64,000 nucleotides of DNA from Diphasiastrum complanatum (lineage: Eukaryota; Streptophyta; Lycopodiopsida; Lycopodiales; Lycopodiaceae). The notes under the pieces are model-generated. The model did no database searches, had not been told where the DNA came from, and saw nothing but the letters and a program-made list of their open reading frames with translations. A program made the position numbers and the translations under genes. Below, piece after piece: positions 33,060 through 43,830 of this stretch; the stretch's first letter is position 1, and each line of letters starts with the position of its first letter. The stretch spans positions 18,889,015 to 18,953,014 of the forward strand of contig CM055111.1 in assembly GCA_029204225.1 (NCBI GenBank). The letters run 5' to 3'.

Positions 33060-33955
33060 GAAGATGCAGACAATTATTTGTCTCAATTTGAATCTATTAC
33101 TATAGCAAATAAAAAACATACAGACAAGGACAAAGTTAAAATTTTTCCAGGTCTTCTGCGGAAGCAGGTTAAGATTTGGTACAGTCAATTAGTACCGGAA
33201 ACGGTTAAAACTTGGAATGCTTTAAGAGCAGCTTTCCTTAAGCAGTTTAGGGAGATAGGATATTATAGAGACAGAGACGTTCGTTGTGAATTTCTTTGTC
33301 ATAAACCCACTAGATACACCACCGTATTCAATATTAATTAGAAGACTGTTCCTAATGGATTTTATTATATTAAGAACTACAAGAGAATCATTGTATAAAG
33401 TATTATTAGGATGACCATGGCTCTACCAGGCCGATGTCATTGCCCACTGGAAGAAGAAGGAGATTACCTTCAGAGATCAGATAGAGACACCGACGGGGAA
33501 AAGTCATAAAAGAATTATGATATCCTGGGAAAAAGATAAGTACGTGAGACACCTACATCATCCTCGAGCTATACTTCGGAGGATGAAGGGCTTCAGTCCA
33601 TAAGGATTGAGGAAGGGGAGAGGTTTGTCACACTAAGTATACCTGCATATAGTAATGAAGTAGAATATATAGATAGAGGAGATTGTGGAGTCCCATAAAT
33701 TAGTGCTGTTATAGGAGATCATACTATAGATAGAATACTTATAGACTCAGGATCCAGTATCAACTTAATAACAGAAAAAATGGTTAAGGAATTAGGACTA
33801 GAAAAATAGATACAGCCTATTACATACCATGAAATCCTTTTAGCAAACGCATCCAAATGCATACCAGTAGGTGAGCTAAAAGGTATTAGTGTAGTTATAG
33901 AGACATAGATGTTCATTATAAATTTCTTTGTCATAAACCCAATAGATACACCACC
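33060..33955 (+). pseudogene. Ty3/gypsy gag-protease remnant (5' piece)
   Basis: The frame reads KVKIFPGLLRKQVKIWYSQL, then TVKTWNALRAAFLKQFREIG, the retrotransposon gag signature (W-Y...TW..L...F...F). About 300 bases on, the retropepsin reads DRILIDSGSSINLITEKMV. A fragment of the protease region (VINPIDTPPY on the DNA level) is duplicated into the gag end near 33264-33335. Several stops mark it as dead. The young copia at 33961 is inserted into it. Confidence 0.8.
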
Positions 33956-33960
33956 GTATT
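33956..33960. repeat. Target site duplication (left) of the young copia-like element
   Basis: GTATT precedes the 5' LTR and recurs at 39049-39053 after the 3' LTR. The gypsy sequence continues across it. Confidence 0.92.
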
Positions 33961-34780
33961 TGTGAGAAACTAACAAAAATCTAGCTTGGTATTTTTTATG
34001 ATAGAAGTTTGTAAGTGAATCTCACATGTGTGGAGGATGTTCCCACGTGTGGAGAATTGTAAAGTAAATCAAAATGTTTGATATAGGGGTCTCATAGAAT
34101 TTCATAGTCAAGCATTTAGGTGTAGGATGTTGATAGGGTCAAATTTGGCATAGATGGCAAATTATCCATTTCCACTTGTTATGCCAATATTGAGCCAAAA
34201 TAGAGCCAAACTTGTGCCAATTAGAGTGTAGACAAGTGTCATGCTTTTGTTTGATGAAGCTTAAGAGGTCCAATAGGATTTAGAGGTGGAACCTTGTGAG
34301 GTCCAATAGAAAATTGGGGTGTGCTTGAATATAGTCCAATAGAATTTAGAGGTGCATGGATCAATGGTCCAATAGGATTAAGAGGTGGCAAAGTGTGATC
34401 CAATCATAGTTAAGCATAGTGGTAGCTCATGAATCTATTAGTATCATTGTACTCCTCCTTTTGGATCTTATTGATTTTGAGATTGAGTGGATTTTGAGTG
34501 TCATTGAATTTCTAGCTTTCTCTCTCTACCCGAGAGCTCATGATGGTTTTTCTCTCTCTACCCAAGGAGAGCAGCTTGTTTTTACTTAGAATACTTTTGG
34601 AACACTTCCCACACGTGTGAGTGAGAGTTGTAAGTGATTGAATGCATGTAGTAGTGTGTTTTTGCCATAGAATCAAAGATAGATCTTGAATCTCAATCTA
34701 GTCTTGATCCTGGTGCATCTACACACCTTAGGAGATCACAAGTACATGTAGTGGACAATCCACACGTGTGAAATTCAACA
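33961..34780 (+). repeat. 5' LTR, 820 bp
   Basis: It starts TGTGAGAAAC and ends TGTGAAATTCAACA, with TGT...ACA termini. It contains several CACGTGTG motifs near both ends. It is immediately followed by TGGTATCAGAGCC. Confidence 0.95.
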
Positions 34781-34792
34781 TGGTATCAGAGC
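34781..34792 (+). other. Primer-binding site, initiator tRNA-Met
   Basis: TGGTATCAGAGC is the canonical copia primer-binding site, directly abutting the LTR. Confidence 0.95.
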
Positions 34793-35531
34793 CTAAGGTT
34801 ACCATGCATTTTGATCCATTTGAGTGAAAACTATTCATCAATCTTGAGTTAGAAATTGTCAAGGCCCATTTTCCTGGCTATCTTGTTCAATTTTGGATCA
34901 AAGAGATCAAAAGGACATTGATTGGGTCTGATCTGGTACTGTACGGAATCAGGTGCTCAGACACGTGTGAGGAACATCCAATTTCAGTTTGGGAGTTCTC
35001 TTTCATGTTTGATCCAAAAATCTTGCTAGATAGCTTGTTTTGAAGCTATTTTTGTCTAGTTTCTAATCAATCAGTTTCATTCCATTTGGTTGAGCCAATC
35101 AAAAGTTATAAGCTTTTGAAGAGGGTTAGGTAGGGCACCTAGACCTGGGTGGACACATTTGGTTTGGTCAAAAGATTGCTTGTTTGATCCAAAATCACAG
35201 TTGAATGCTTACCAATCTCATCTATATGTGATCTAGGCACTGTTTTGAGATCTTAGCCATTTTGTTTCATGCAGTATCATTGTATTTGAGTCAAATTTGG
35301 TTTCTTAGTGTATTTCACACGTGCTAAGAGTGTTTGATCCTAACTTTGCCCATACTCCATCATTTGATGTGAAGTAGATCTAGTTTTGGAGAGATTGAGA
35401 TAGCTAGTGAAAATCATCTCACAATTTGTTGCAAGATCTTGCATAGGAGATGGTAGCACACCATTATTGGATCCTATAGTGAGAGAGAAGCAACATTTTT
35501 TGTTCATCACTTTTATTTATTTCCACTTTAC

Positions 35532-37133
35532 ATGACTTCAATGAGTTCATACTTGTTGCAACCAAGTGACAGATTGTCTACTTCCAATTATTCAATATGG
35601 AAGTTGAGGATGGAGTCCATCTTGATACTCCAAGATGTGATGGACATTGTACTTGGGATTGAGGAGGAGCCTCAATTCCTTCAAGAAGTACAAAAATACA
35701 AGAAGAGAGCTAGGATGGCTCTCCACTACATTAAGATGAATGTCTCTAATGAGATATTGAGGGAGATTGGTGATTGTTCTACATCCAAGGAAGCTTGGGA
35801 TTGTCTCAAGTCCATCTATGAGGCTAAGAACACCTCTAGGCTCCTCACTCTTAGAAATCAAATATTCCAAAGTAGTCAAAAGAGTGATGAGAGTGCATCT
35901 AATTATGTTTTGAGAGTCAAGGATATTCATAGGGAGCTTGCATGTATTGGTGAATCAATCAATCAAAGTGAGCTAGTCCAAGTCATTCTCAATGGCTTGA
36001 GAGATGAATATGACAACCTTGTCCAATCCTATGCCATTAAGGAGGAGCTACCAAGTTTGGAGGCCCTTCAAAGTGTGCTTATTTCTGAAGAATCAAGACA
36101 AGAGTACAAACTCTTGAGGATGGACAAGCTATCACTCAATCATGATGATGGCAAAGTTCTATTTGCCAAAGAGAGGAGTAAGAAGCAACACCATCACTTC
36201 TCTAATGACAAAGCTAAAGACCAAGATGAAGATGAGGAGGGGGATACCTCTCATGCTTCTACTTCAAATCTCAAGAAGAAGAAGATCAAGTGCTTTTATT
36301 GTGGCAAGAAAGGCCATTATGCCACCAATTGCTTCAAGAAGAAGAATCAACTCAATCAAGCCAACATCACCAATGAGAAAGAAGACTATATTGCAAGTGA
36401 TGGAGAAGGCTCTCTTATGGCATCAAGCTTCTCCTCTTCCACCTTCAACAAGGATGACTCATGGTATATTGATAGTGGAGCATCTTCACATATGTGTGGC
36501 TCCAAGCACTCTTTTTCATCTATTATGCCTTATGATGGAGTCAAGAAGACCATATACTTTGCAAGTAAGCATGAGTGCAATATTGAAGGAGTAGGGATTA
36601 TTCCCTTGAAGGTTGCATCTTCTAAAGATCTCTTTCTCAACAATGTTCTTTTTGTCCCAAAGCTTACAAAGAACATCTTAAGTGTTGGCCAACTTCTTGA
36701 TAGTGGCTTTGATGTCAATTTCAATATTGACAATTGTGTGATTAAGAAGGATGGTGAGATCCTTGCATATGGATCAAGATTTGAAGGCATCTACAAATTG
36801 GATCCAAGTGAGAGTGCAAACTCTCTTGATGTTTCTTATATTTCCAATATTTCAAAGGAGGAGGATTACACAAGATGCACATATCTTCTCTCTTCAAGTA
36901 TTACGGTGTATGATTATTCCTTATTATTCAAAGCATATGTTGAGAAGAAATTCTCATTGAAGATCAAAGCTTTGAGGAGTATTGGAGATCTTGAAGGAAT
37001 AGCACCATATGAAGTTTTATTCAAGATGAAGCCTAAGGTTGATCACCTTAGTGAACTTGGTAGTGCTTGCTTTGCACATATTCCCTTGGAAACAAGAAGG
37101 AAGGATGATCCAAGCTCATGGATCATGATTTGA
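35532..37133 (+). CDS. Gag-protease with truncated integrase
   Basis: A 533-codon frame. Gag of the UBN2 type covers roughly residues 1-220 (NYSIWKLRMESILILQD, then ALHYIKMNVSNEILR and TSRLLTLRNQIFQS). A CCHC knuckle is at residues 254-267 (CFYCGKKGHYATNC). Protease has its catalytic DSGAS at residues 314-318 inside DSWYIDSGASSHM, with LFVPKLTKNILSVGQL after it. The zinc module and D-D-E core of integrase are gone: FKAYVEKKFSLKIKALRS joins directly to GIAPYEVLFKMKPKVDHL. The frame ends at a TGA where relatives have the Gly of FIGYSSN. Reading past it continues in frame into the next CDS, so the stop looks like a point mutation (GGA to TGA) in an 857-codon polyprotein. The start at 35532 is the first ATG of the frame, 740 bases after the primer-binding site. 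Confidence 0.9.
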   Translation: MTSMSSYLLQPSDRLSTSNYSIWKLRMESILILQDVMDIVLGIEEEPQFLQEVQKYKKRARMALHYIKMNVSNEILREIGDCSTSKEAWDCLKSIYEAKNTSRLLTLRNQIFQSSQKSDESASNYVLRVKDIHRELACIGESINQSELVQVILNGLRDEYDNLVQSYAIKEELPSLEALQSVLISEESRQEYKLLRMDKLSLNHDDGKVLFAKERSKKQHHHFSNDKAKDQDEDEEGDTSHASTSNLKKKKIKCFYCGKKGHYATNCFKKKNQLNQANITNEKEDYIASDGEGSLMASSFSSSTFNKDDSWYIDSGASSHMCGSKHSFSSIMPYDGVKKTIYFASKHECNIEGVGIIPLKVASSKDLFLNNVLFVPKLTKNILSVGQLLDSGFDVNFNIDNCVIKKDGEILAYGSRFEGIYKLDPSESANSLDVSYISNISKEEDYTRCTYLLSSSITVYDYSLLFKAYVEKKFSLKIKALRSIGDLEGIAPYEVLFKMKPKVDHLSELGSACFAHIPLETRRKDDPSSWIMI

Positions 37134-37184
37134 TACTCATCCAACAAGGAAGCCTTTAGTGTCTTTACACTCTCTATTTCAAAT

Positions 37185-38102
37185 GTGATCGTGAATAGAG
37201 ATGTCATATTGCATGAAGATTCAATCTTGGAAGTGGCCGAGATCAAGGCTTCTCAAGAAGCATCACAAGTTGTCTTTTTTGAAGGTATTCAAGTTATGAT
37301 GGGGCCAATGTGTGAGGAAGAGCTTCTTCTTCATATGATTTCAAGAAGATCTTCAAGATGCATGGCCGAGTCTTTATGGCTCACCTTACATGGCAAAGAG
37401 GGGCATCTTTCATGTTGTATCTACTACAACACATTCATATATGCTTCTCTTCCTTTGCTTGAAATGCTATCTTGCTTCATTGAATTTTTTGGATCTCAAA
37501 GTTCAAGAAAAGCTATACTAGTTTTGTATGATGCTTATGGTATGGACATGTTTCTTGTCATTATTGACTTAGATGTGTTTCCAATACTTTTTGAAAGCAA
37601 GATATTGTATTGTCAAAAGTATGCTCTTGGTTCTAGTAAGAACAAGATTGAGCTTGGTACTCACTTTTTTGAAAATCATGTTTTCACATGTTTTGAGGCA
37701 AATTGTAAACTCCTCTTGAGATTAAGTGAAGCATCCAAAGTGGACACTTACATCCTTGAGAGAGTAACTAGCCTAAAAAAGATCAAGATAGTCTTTGATA
37801 TCAAGATTAGATCCATCATGGATATAGTTCATTGTATGTGGACTAGTCAAGCTAGAAAGCATAATCTTGATTTTCATCATTGTTTCACATCTTATGATCT
37901 TGATCTCCATGATCCTTATGAGGCTTGGAAGCCTCAGATTTTTCTATTTATGGTGCATCCATCATGCAAGTGGAACTTTCAAGGCAAAGATCATCATCAA
38001 GCATGGAGGAAGCCCATGATAATAGTGGCATGTTGGTGGAGCACTCTTCAAAGGCATTGGCAAGAGATCTCTACCAAAGAGACCTTATCATGGATATGGT
38101 GA
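37185..38102 (+). CDS. X domain: unknown protein replacing RT-RNase H
   Basis: A 305-codon open frame in the same phase as the gag-protease frame, separated by one TGA and 17 codons. Its first 15 or so residues (VNRDVILHEDSILEVAE) are the copia integrase tail. The remaining 265 match nothing I know. The sequence is rich in Cys, Ile and Leu and includes hydrophobic stretches (YASLPLLEMLSCFIEFF; YGMDMFLVIIDLDVFPILF) and a conserved-looking block (CFEANCKLLLRLSEASKVDTYI). It ends KETLSWIW and stop. No RT motif (YVDD, LKQAPRAW) or RNase H motif is present. A homologue at 40641-41142 aligns over about 100 residues and ends with the same LSWIW-stop. After the stop, LADLHFLCIPKDPL resembles the end of copia RNase H, so the domain sits where RT-RNase H was. 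Function is unknown; it may be a captured host fragment or a rapidly evolved remnant. Confidence 0.7.
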   Translation: MIVNRDVILHEDSILEVAEIKASQEASQVVFFEGIQVMMGPMCEEELLLHMISRRSSRCMAESLWLTLHGKEGHLSCCIYYNTFIYASLPLLEMLSCFIEFFGSQSSRKAILVLYDAYGMDMFLVIIDLDVFPILFESKILYCQKYALGSSKNKIELGTHFFENHVFTCFEANCKLLLRLSEASKVDTYILERVTSLKKIKIVFDIKIRSIMDIVHCMWTSQARKHNLDFHHCFTSYDLDLHDPYEAWKPQIFLFMVHPSCKWNFQGKDHHQAWRKPMIIVACWWSTLQRHWQEISTKETLSWIW

Positions 38103-38219
38103 GGGTGCTGCTATGATGGATCCCTTGGCTGATCTTCACTTCTTATGCATACCAAAGGATCCACTCAAAAAGATTTACAAACTTCTCAAGTGATCTAGTA
38201 CCTTTCCAAGCTATTTTTT

Positions 38220-38228
38220 GAGGAGGAG
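38220..38228 (+). other. Polypurine tract
   Basis: GAGGAGGAG immediately upstream of the 3' LTR. It is identical to the tract at 20763-20771. Confidence 0.9.
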
Positions 38229-39048
38229 TGTGAGAAATTGGCAAAAATCTAGCTTGGTATTTTTTATGATAGAAGTTTGTAAGTGAATCTCACATGTGTG
38301 GAGGATGTTCCCACGTGTGGAGAATTGTAAAGTAAATCAAAATGTTTGATATAGGGGTCTCATAGAATTTCATAGTCAAGCATTTAGGTGTAGGATGTTG
38401 ATAGGGTCAAATTTGGCATAGATGGCAAATTATCCATTTCCACTTGTAATGCCAATATTGAGCCAAAATAGAGCCAAACTTGTGCCAATTAGAGTGTAGA
38501 CAAGTGTCATGCTTTTGTTTGATGAAGCTTAAGAGGTCCAATAGGATTTAGAGGTGGAACCTTGTGAGGTCCAATAGAAAATTGAGGTGTGCTTGAATAT
38601 AGTTCAATAGAATTTAGAGGTGCATGGATCAATGGTCCAATAGGATTAAGAGGTGGCAAAGTGTGATCCAATCATAGTTAAGCATAGTGGTAGCTCATGA
38701 ATCTATTAGTATCATTGTACTCCTCCTTTTGGATCTAATTGATTTTGAGATTGAGTGGATTTTGAGTGTCATTGAATTTCTAGCTTTCTCTCTCTACCCG
38801 AGAGCTCATGATGGTTTTTCTCTCTCTACCCGAGGAGAGCAGCTTTTTTTTACTTAGAATACTTTTGGAACACTTCCCACACGTGTGAGTGAGAGTTGGA
38901 AGTGATTGAATGCATGTAGTAGTGTGTTTTTGCCATAGAATCAAAGATAGATCTTGAATCTCAATCTAGTCTTGATCTTGGTGCATCTACACACCTTAGG
39001 AGATCACAAGTACATGTAATGGACAATCCACACGTGTGAAATTTAACA
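38229..39048 (+). repeat. 3' LTR, 820 bp
   Basis: It aligns end to end without gaps to 33961-34780, with about 13 substitutions. It starts TGTGAGAAATTGGC and ends TGTGAAATTTAACA. Confidence 0.95.
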
Positions 39049-39340
39049 GTATTCAATATTATTTGGAAGACTGCGGCTAAATCAAGCAGATGCTATTATA
39101 AACTGGTCTACCAAACAAATATTTTTTCCAGGCGTTCTCACAGCTAGTCCAATAGGTGGTCACCTTTTGAGATGAGGTGAGCAGACCTACTGAATCCTAG
39201 ATCAATTTCATAGAATGCTATGAGCTTGATGAGGATGAGGAAATACCAACAACATCTGAGTCGAGGGAAGTTTTGGGTGAAACCAAAGCAAACCTAACCG
39301 AAGGGATGGTAGATAAAATATATTATGTAGAAATAAAAAT
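39049..39340 (+). pseudogene. Ty3/gypsy remnant (3' piece)
   Basis: It begins with the GTATT duplication and continues the interrupted gypsy protease: LRLNQADAIINWSTKQIFF follows the protease as in gypsy polyproteins. Beyond about 39150 the frames are broken, and it joins block A copy 2 at 39344. Confidence 0.7.
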
Positions 39341-39343
39341 TAT

Positions 39344-40640
39344 TTCATTGGGTTGTTTGAATGCAACTTAGAATTGTAAAATAGGGTTACAAATGATGTT
39401 ATATTTATGCTATTTCACATCTTTATAATATGCAACATTATCAATACAAATATATATTCGTAAATGAGTCTAACTGTGCAATTGATTTTCAACAAACAAA
39501 ATATCCAACAATTTGGAAATTGTTAAAATATGTGATTTAGCAAATCATAAGCTCGCATAACTCGCACACATTTACTTGCAAAGTGTCGAGTCCCAAGCCC
39601 AAGGAAGTCTCTCTCTCCAAGGACACACACTTGCAAGTGTAACCCAGATTCTCCACAATTTTCTACCTATTATGAAATTAGAGTTTCGATTAACAAAGAG
39701 ATTATTAAGTCCATATCGAAAGCAATTTTTGTTACTTTTATTTTAAAGAGGCTTTGGCCCCATGCATCTTGCGAGCACGGGCCGCACGTATGGCGGTTTG
39801 GCCCCAGTGCCCTCCTGACAACACGTTTTCTTTTTTTTTGTTTTTTTTTAAAACTGGCTGCCTGAACGCCATGTGTCCAGGTAGCCAATTTATATCCCAT
39901 AAGCATTTCTACAAGGTAAGGGGAGGGAATATATACAGAAATGCACCTAATCGCTAGCATGTATGTGTGTGTGTGTGCCTAGGTGCCCGGCGCCACCCGC
40001 CCTGCCCGACGCCACCTGCAGGCTGTCCGGCGCCACCCGCCCTGTCCGAGACCACGGCTCGGCGCCGTGGGTGCCCGTGGCCTGGGGCTGCCTGTCGAAA
40101 ACCTTCATGCCAGCCACACCTCAAATTTTGGCGGGCACCCCCCTACGGACACCCGTCAGTCGCTGGGGGGCGCACCGGCGCCAAACCCCTCCCACGCGTG
40201 GGGGCCGTGCTCGTAAGTCCCAGCGGGTTAAAGCGGCCCGGATATCCACCCACACGGGGGCAGGGAAGGTAATGGGAATGTACGTAACCAACCCAACCCA
40301 ACCACCACACCCGGGGGCCTATTACTTCTATGTATTTAACTGAACTACGCAATATTTCACGAACAGATTTTTGAGCACTCATTCGCCAATATCATGGACA
40401 TGCTCTTCAGTGCCCAGAAAGATGGAGATCCAACATCTACTGCCGGATTATGAACTCTGGTATTGTATTGTGGAGGTTTGAAAGAGTTTGTAAAGACGGA
40501 TAGACAATCAGTGTTCTTCTGAATCATGAATCATGAAATCTACGTCTTTAACAAGCCTCTCGGTTTGAGCAGTATAGAACGGAGATTTTATTTGAGATAT
40601 CAACATGACTCATGGAAGATGATCAGCACTGAGGAGGGTC
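39344..40640. repeat. Duplicated block A, copy 2
   Basis: It is colinear with 5914-8095 apart from the missing 883 bases (6301-7183). It includes the second GC-rich island (39960-40310) with the same CCCGGCGCCACC motifs. It ends at GAGGAGGGTCG, where the X-domain fragment begins. Confidence 0.85.
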
Positions 40641-41142
40641 GTTGTTTGATCAAATGAGTGCTCTCATATTTAGGAAGATCAAGAATGAGTTAATCACTCA
40701 TTGTTTTGAAACATGTGTTTTTTCTTTTGGAGAGGCAAATTGTAAGCTTCTTATGAGAATAAGTGAAACATCCTCGAAGGACACTTATATCCATAAGCAA
40801 GTATGTAGCCTCATGAAGTTCAAGATCACTTGTAATTACAAAATTAGGAAAATCATGCTTACTTTTGATGGTTTGTGGACTAGTCATTTTAGCATGATAG
40901 ATCTTGGTAATAGTGGCAAGTACATGTTTTGTGATCTTGATCAATGTGACTTTCACAAGACATGGAGACATCAGATTTCCTTCAAAGAGAAGCATCAAGA
41001 TCAAGGAGGAGAAAGTTTCAAGTTCATGCCTCTTCACTCAACATGGAAGAAATCAAGTGCAAAGGTGCAAGGAAAAATCAAGACTCTTCAATTCATCTTG
41101 GAGGAGATCAAGATCAAAGAAGCTCTATCTTGGATATGGTGA
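40641..41142 (+). pseudogene. X-domain homologue (partial copia-like element)
   Basis: The frame reads FRKIKNELITHCFETCVF, then GEANCKLLMRISETSSKDTY and FKITCNYKIRKIM, ending KEALSWIW and stop. It aligns with the C-terminal two thirds of the X domain at 37185-38102. In the best block most differences are third-position or conservative (for example AAA/AAG, CTC/CTT, TTG/ATG), as expected for coding constraint. No gag precedes it. A family 2 LTR piece follows at 41262. It is 5'-truncated at the block A boundary. Confidence 0.65.
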
Positions 41143-41261
41143 TAGATCATGTCATCATCTTTAGGGGCCCATTAGTCATTTTCTAAACCTGAATATGATT
41201 CATTTCTGATGTTAAGATTAGGTCTTAGAATTGTATATAAATACATTATTGTTTCCAAGGC

Positions 41262-41718
41262 TAGATCTAGGATCTAGGCTAGGGTTTCATTTTAGGACAA
41301 GAAGGGTGAGTTAACTTCCTTATTACATGTTGGAAATCCATCTAACTTCAAGAAGGAATTAAATTGCTATGTATTCCAAGCTCCCATAGTGAGAAGATAG
41401 AAATTTTTTGGAGCTCATTGGCAATCTCAAGCTAGTTCACTATGTACATTGACTTTTTGTGATCCAAATGAAACCAAATTAATTTCTACTTGTTTCTTAG
41501 GTTTAAGGTTGTACTATAGCCTGTACTACACACGTTTGGACTCGGATTTGGGTCTTTGATCTTGTTTATTGATAATCCATACTTGTTATGTGTCAAATTG
41601 CTAATCCTGATCAAGATTTATTGTCTAATTTTTTATGCATTGTTAAGCAAGCACATAATCTCTCTTGTAGATCTTCTAAGATCCATTTTTGGTCCTTATA
41701 AAGTATTGTACTTTCACA
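41262..41718 (+). repeat. LTR 3' part, copia family 2
   Basis: It joins the family at GGATCTAGGCTAGGGTTTCA and continues to GTATTGTACTTTCACA, the LTR end also seen (inverted) at 22396. The start of the LTR is missing. The following bases GGTCCCAGCC are not a primer-binding site, so this is a 3' LTR or a recombinant scrap. Confidence 0.72.
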
Positions 41719-41819
41719 GGTCCCAGCCCGGCCTTAATGAGGCTAGAGAAAAGTTTGCGGCTGTAGAAAAGGTCTGTAAAAATGTTTTGCGGCTTTTTAG
41801 CCAGTTGTAAAAATAGTCA

Positions 41820-43648
41820 GCATAGCCGTGCTAAAATTTCGCATGTACAAAGTTGTTTTTCTAATATATGGTTACCTAGTGTATTTGCAGAGAAACCGGT
41901 TATTCAAAAGAGCCCTAGTCATGAATGTTGTAGCAGCCGATTTCGAGAAAAGAACCGACAAGTTTATGAACAGTAGATAATGTTTGATAACAGAGAAAAT
42001 ATATCTACTTTAAATAGGCATCAAAATCATTCACAGATTACACACCATAGACATAATGTCGCAACTTTTTTTTTTTGTTTACAACAACATTTTCAAGCAC
42101 TTTTGTTTCCCAAATCAGCACGTCGGTGCACGAGAGGTAATCATGTCGTACGAGGAACTAGCTACTGCTCATTCTATATCTGTTTGTGTGACAATGTGTG
42201 TCTGCTACTTTGTGACTAACACTGACGCATTAAAAAAAAAAACCAGCACATCTCCCACGTTCATCATGTTTATGAAGGAACAGAGAGAAGGGAGTTTATG
42301 CTAATCATTTGATTACAAGAAATTGTTTAAGCTCATTCTAACGATTTCCAATTGTGCGTTGTCGTTGTCGTCGTCCGTGGAGTCTGTTCTCCATGTTGGT
42401 ACTTCGTTAATCTTGCATGGTACTTAGGTCATGAAGATCCGCCACTTTTGTAGCCATCTGTGAGTCGTATGTGACCGTAATCATTTCCTTGTAGTGTCTC
42501 TGCGGTCGTGAAGGTTCTTCGGAGCCTGAGACCTTTGGCAAGCAACCGCAGATAGACCGTAGTAGGGGCTTATGCGGTGCTCAGGCGGTTCGTCTCTTCA
42601 AGAGGGGAGAAACATTGTAAATCGTTAGTGTGAAATTTGTGGTGGCCTTCAGTCATCTTCCTTTGTGGACTGCTTTGTGTTTGTTTCATAGGTGACTGCA
42701 ATCTCCAACTTGGAGATGGCCTTTGGTTTACTTTGCATTGGACCATAGGCTAGACTCTTTTAAAGTTGTTTGCATTGCAGTTATGGTTATTTTCAGTTTC
42801 TGCCTGTTGGTAGTTCCCATGTATTTCTGCAGGTTTTGGTTCATAAGCTAGCAATGCTTTGTGGGTAGAAACTTCGTGTTTCTTCAAGTTCTAACCATGG
42901 TGGTTTGAAGGCAAAGAAACAAGTTGGTGAGCTTTGTTCAATATCAAAGTTAGAAAGTTTGTCTTATTATAGATCTAGATGCATTTTCATTTAATACATT
43001 TGGATGTGCATTGTAAGAGTGCTTTGAGTAATGGAGGAGCAAAGATGTTTGTGACTTGCATTGAACTTGCATTGGTGACTTTAGTAGATATTTTTTAACT
43101 TATCTTCTAAAGAGTGAGGATTTCATACTTGATGTCTTTCTCAAGTTCAAAAACGTTGTGGAGAGTCAATTCAACAGTGAAGCTCAAGTGCTTAAAGTTG
43201 GCAAATGAGACCTATCAACAAAGTTCAAAGATGTTTGTGTAGCACATGGGATCAAGAGGGAGCTTTCAAACTCAAAGGTTATACATAGTCTGGAAGAGAG
43301 GAAGATCAATCTTTTGAAAGAGCCAAATCCATGAGGGTGAATGCAATCTTCATAAGTCTTCTGGGGTGAAGCTTTGATGTATGCTAAGTTTGTTTTCATT
43401 AGGTACTCAAATGAAGACTTATATGGTTGGTAAGAAGCCAAGTTTGGAGCATTTGAAGGTCTTTGGAAGTACTTGCTATGTCAACTCATCTTTTGGATTC
43501 TTGAAGGGAATATGTATTGGATATAATGAAGTAATGAAAGCTTATAGGGTTTACATTCCTAAGTCAAAGAAAGTTCACATTTCTAAGGATGTTGTCTTTG
43601 AAGAGGAGATTGTGGAGAAGATTGATGTTGTTGATGTTGATCAATCTA
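41820..43648. repeat. Duplicated block B, copy 2
   Basis: 1829 bp, colinear with 10333-12163. The copia integrase remnant at its right end continues past the block boundary here, showing that this copy keeps the original right flank and copy 1 was cut. Confidence 0.88.
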
Positions 43649-43830
43649 GCATTTTTGATGGTGATAAAGATGGTTCTTTGGATGGTGATGGTGGAGATGC
43701 ATCTCCAAGTCAAGTTCTAAGAAGATCCTCAAGGGAAAGACCAAAGCCATCTAGGCTTCCATATGATGAGAAAGGCAAGCAAGTTGAAGGTACAAACTTT
43801 GCTTTACTATTACGTCCATGTCCAGTATGA
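43090..43830 (+). pseudogene. Copia integrase C-terminus and linker
   Basis: The last 450 bases form an open frame: VGKKPSLEHLKVFGSTCYV, GICIGYNEVMKAYRVYIP and KKVHISKDVVFEEE (integrase tail). Then comes a Ser-rich linker (SPSQVLRRSSRERPKPSRL) leading to PYDEKGKQVEG, the stretch before reverse transcriptase. No reverse transcriptase follows. The upstream integrase core (43090-43380) is frameshifted, as in block B copy 1. Confidence 0.8.

Larger units (their letters stand above)
33961..39048 (+). mobile_element. Complete non-autonomous copia-like element with novel domain
   Basis: 5088 bp, bounded by two 820-bp LTRs that differ at about 13 positions by my count (98.4% identity), with a perfect 5-bp target duplication, an exact initiator tRNA-Met primer-binding site (34781-34792) and a polypurine tract (38220-38228). 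It encodes gag, a zinc knuckle and protease. The integrase core and reverse transcriptase are absent, and about 265 codons of unknown protein stand in their place. The last stub of RNase H is recognisable between that region and the polypurine tract. It must have been mobilised in trans. The nearest possible partner type in this window is the family of the RT-RNase H fragment at 19563-21415, which shares the GAGGAGGAG-TGTGA junction. Confidence 0.93.

Noticed and set aside
35592-35930. Open frame antisense to gag
   Set aside because: Shadow of the gag frame; no independent evidence.
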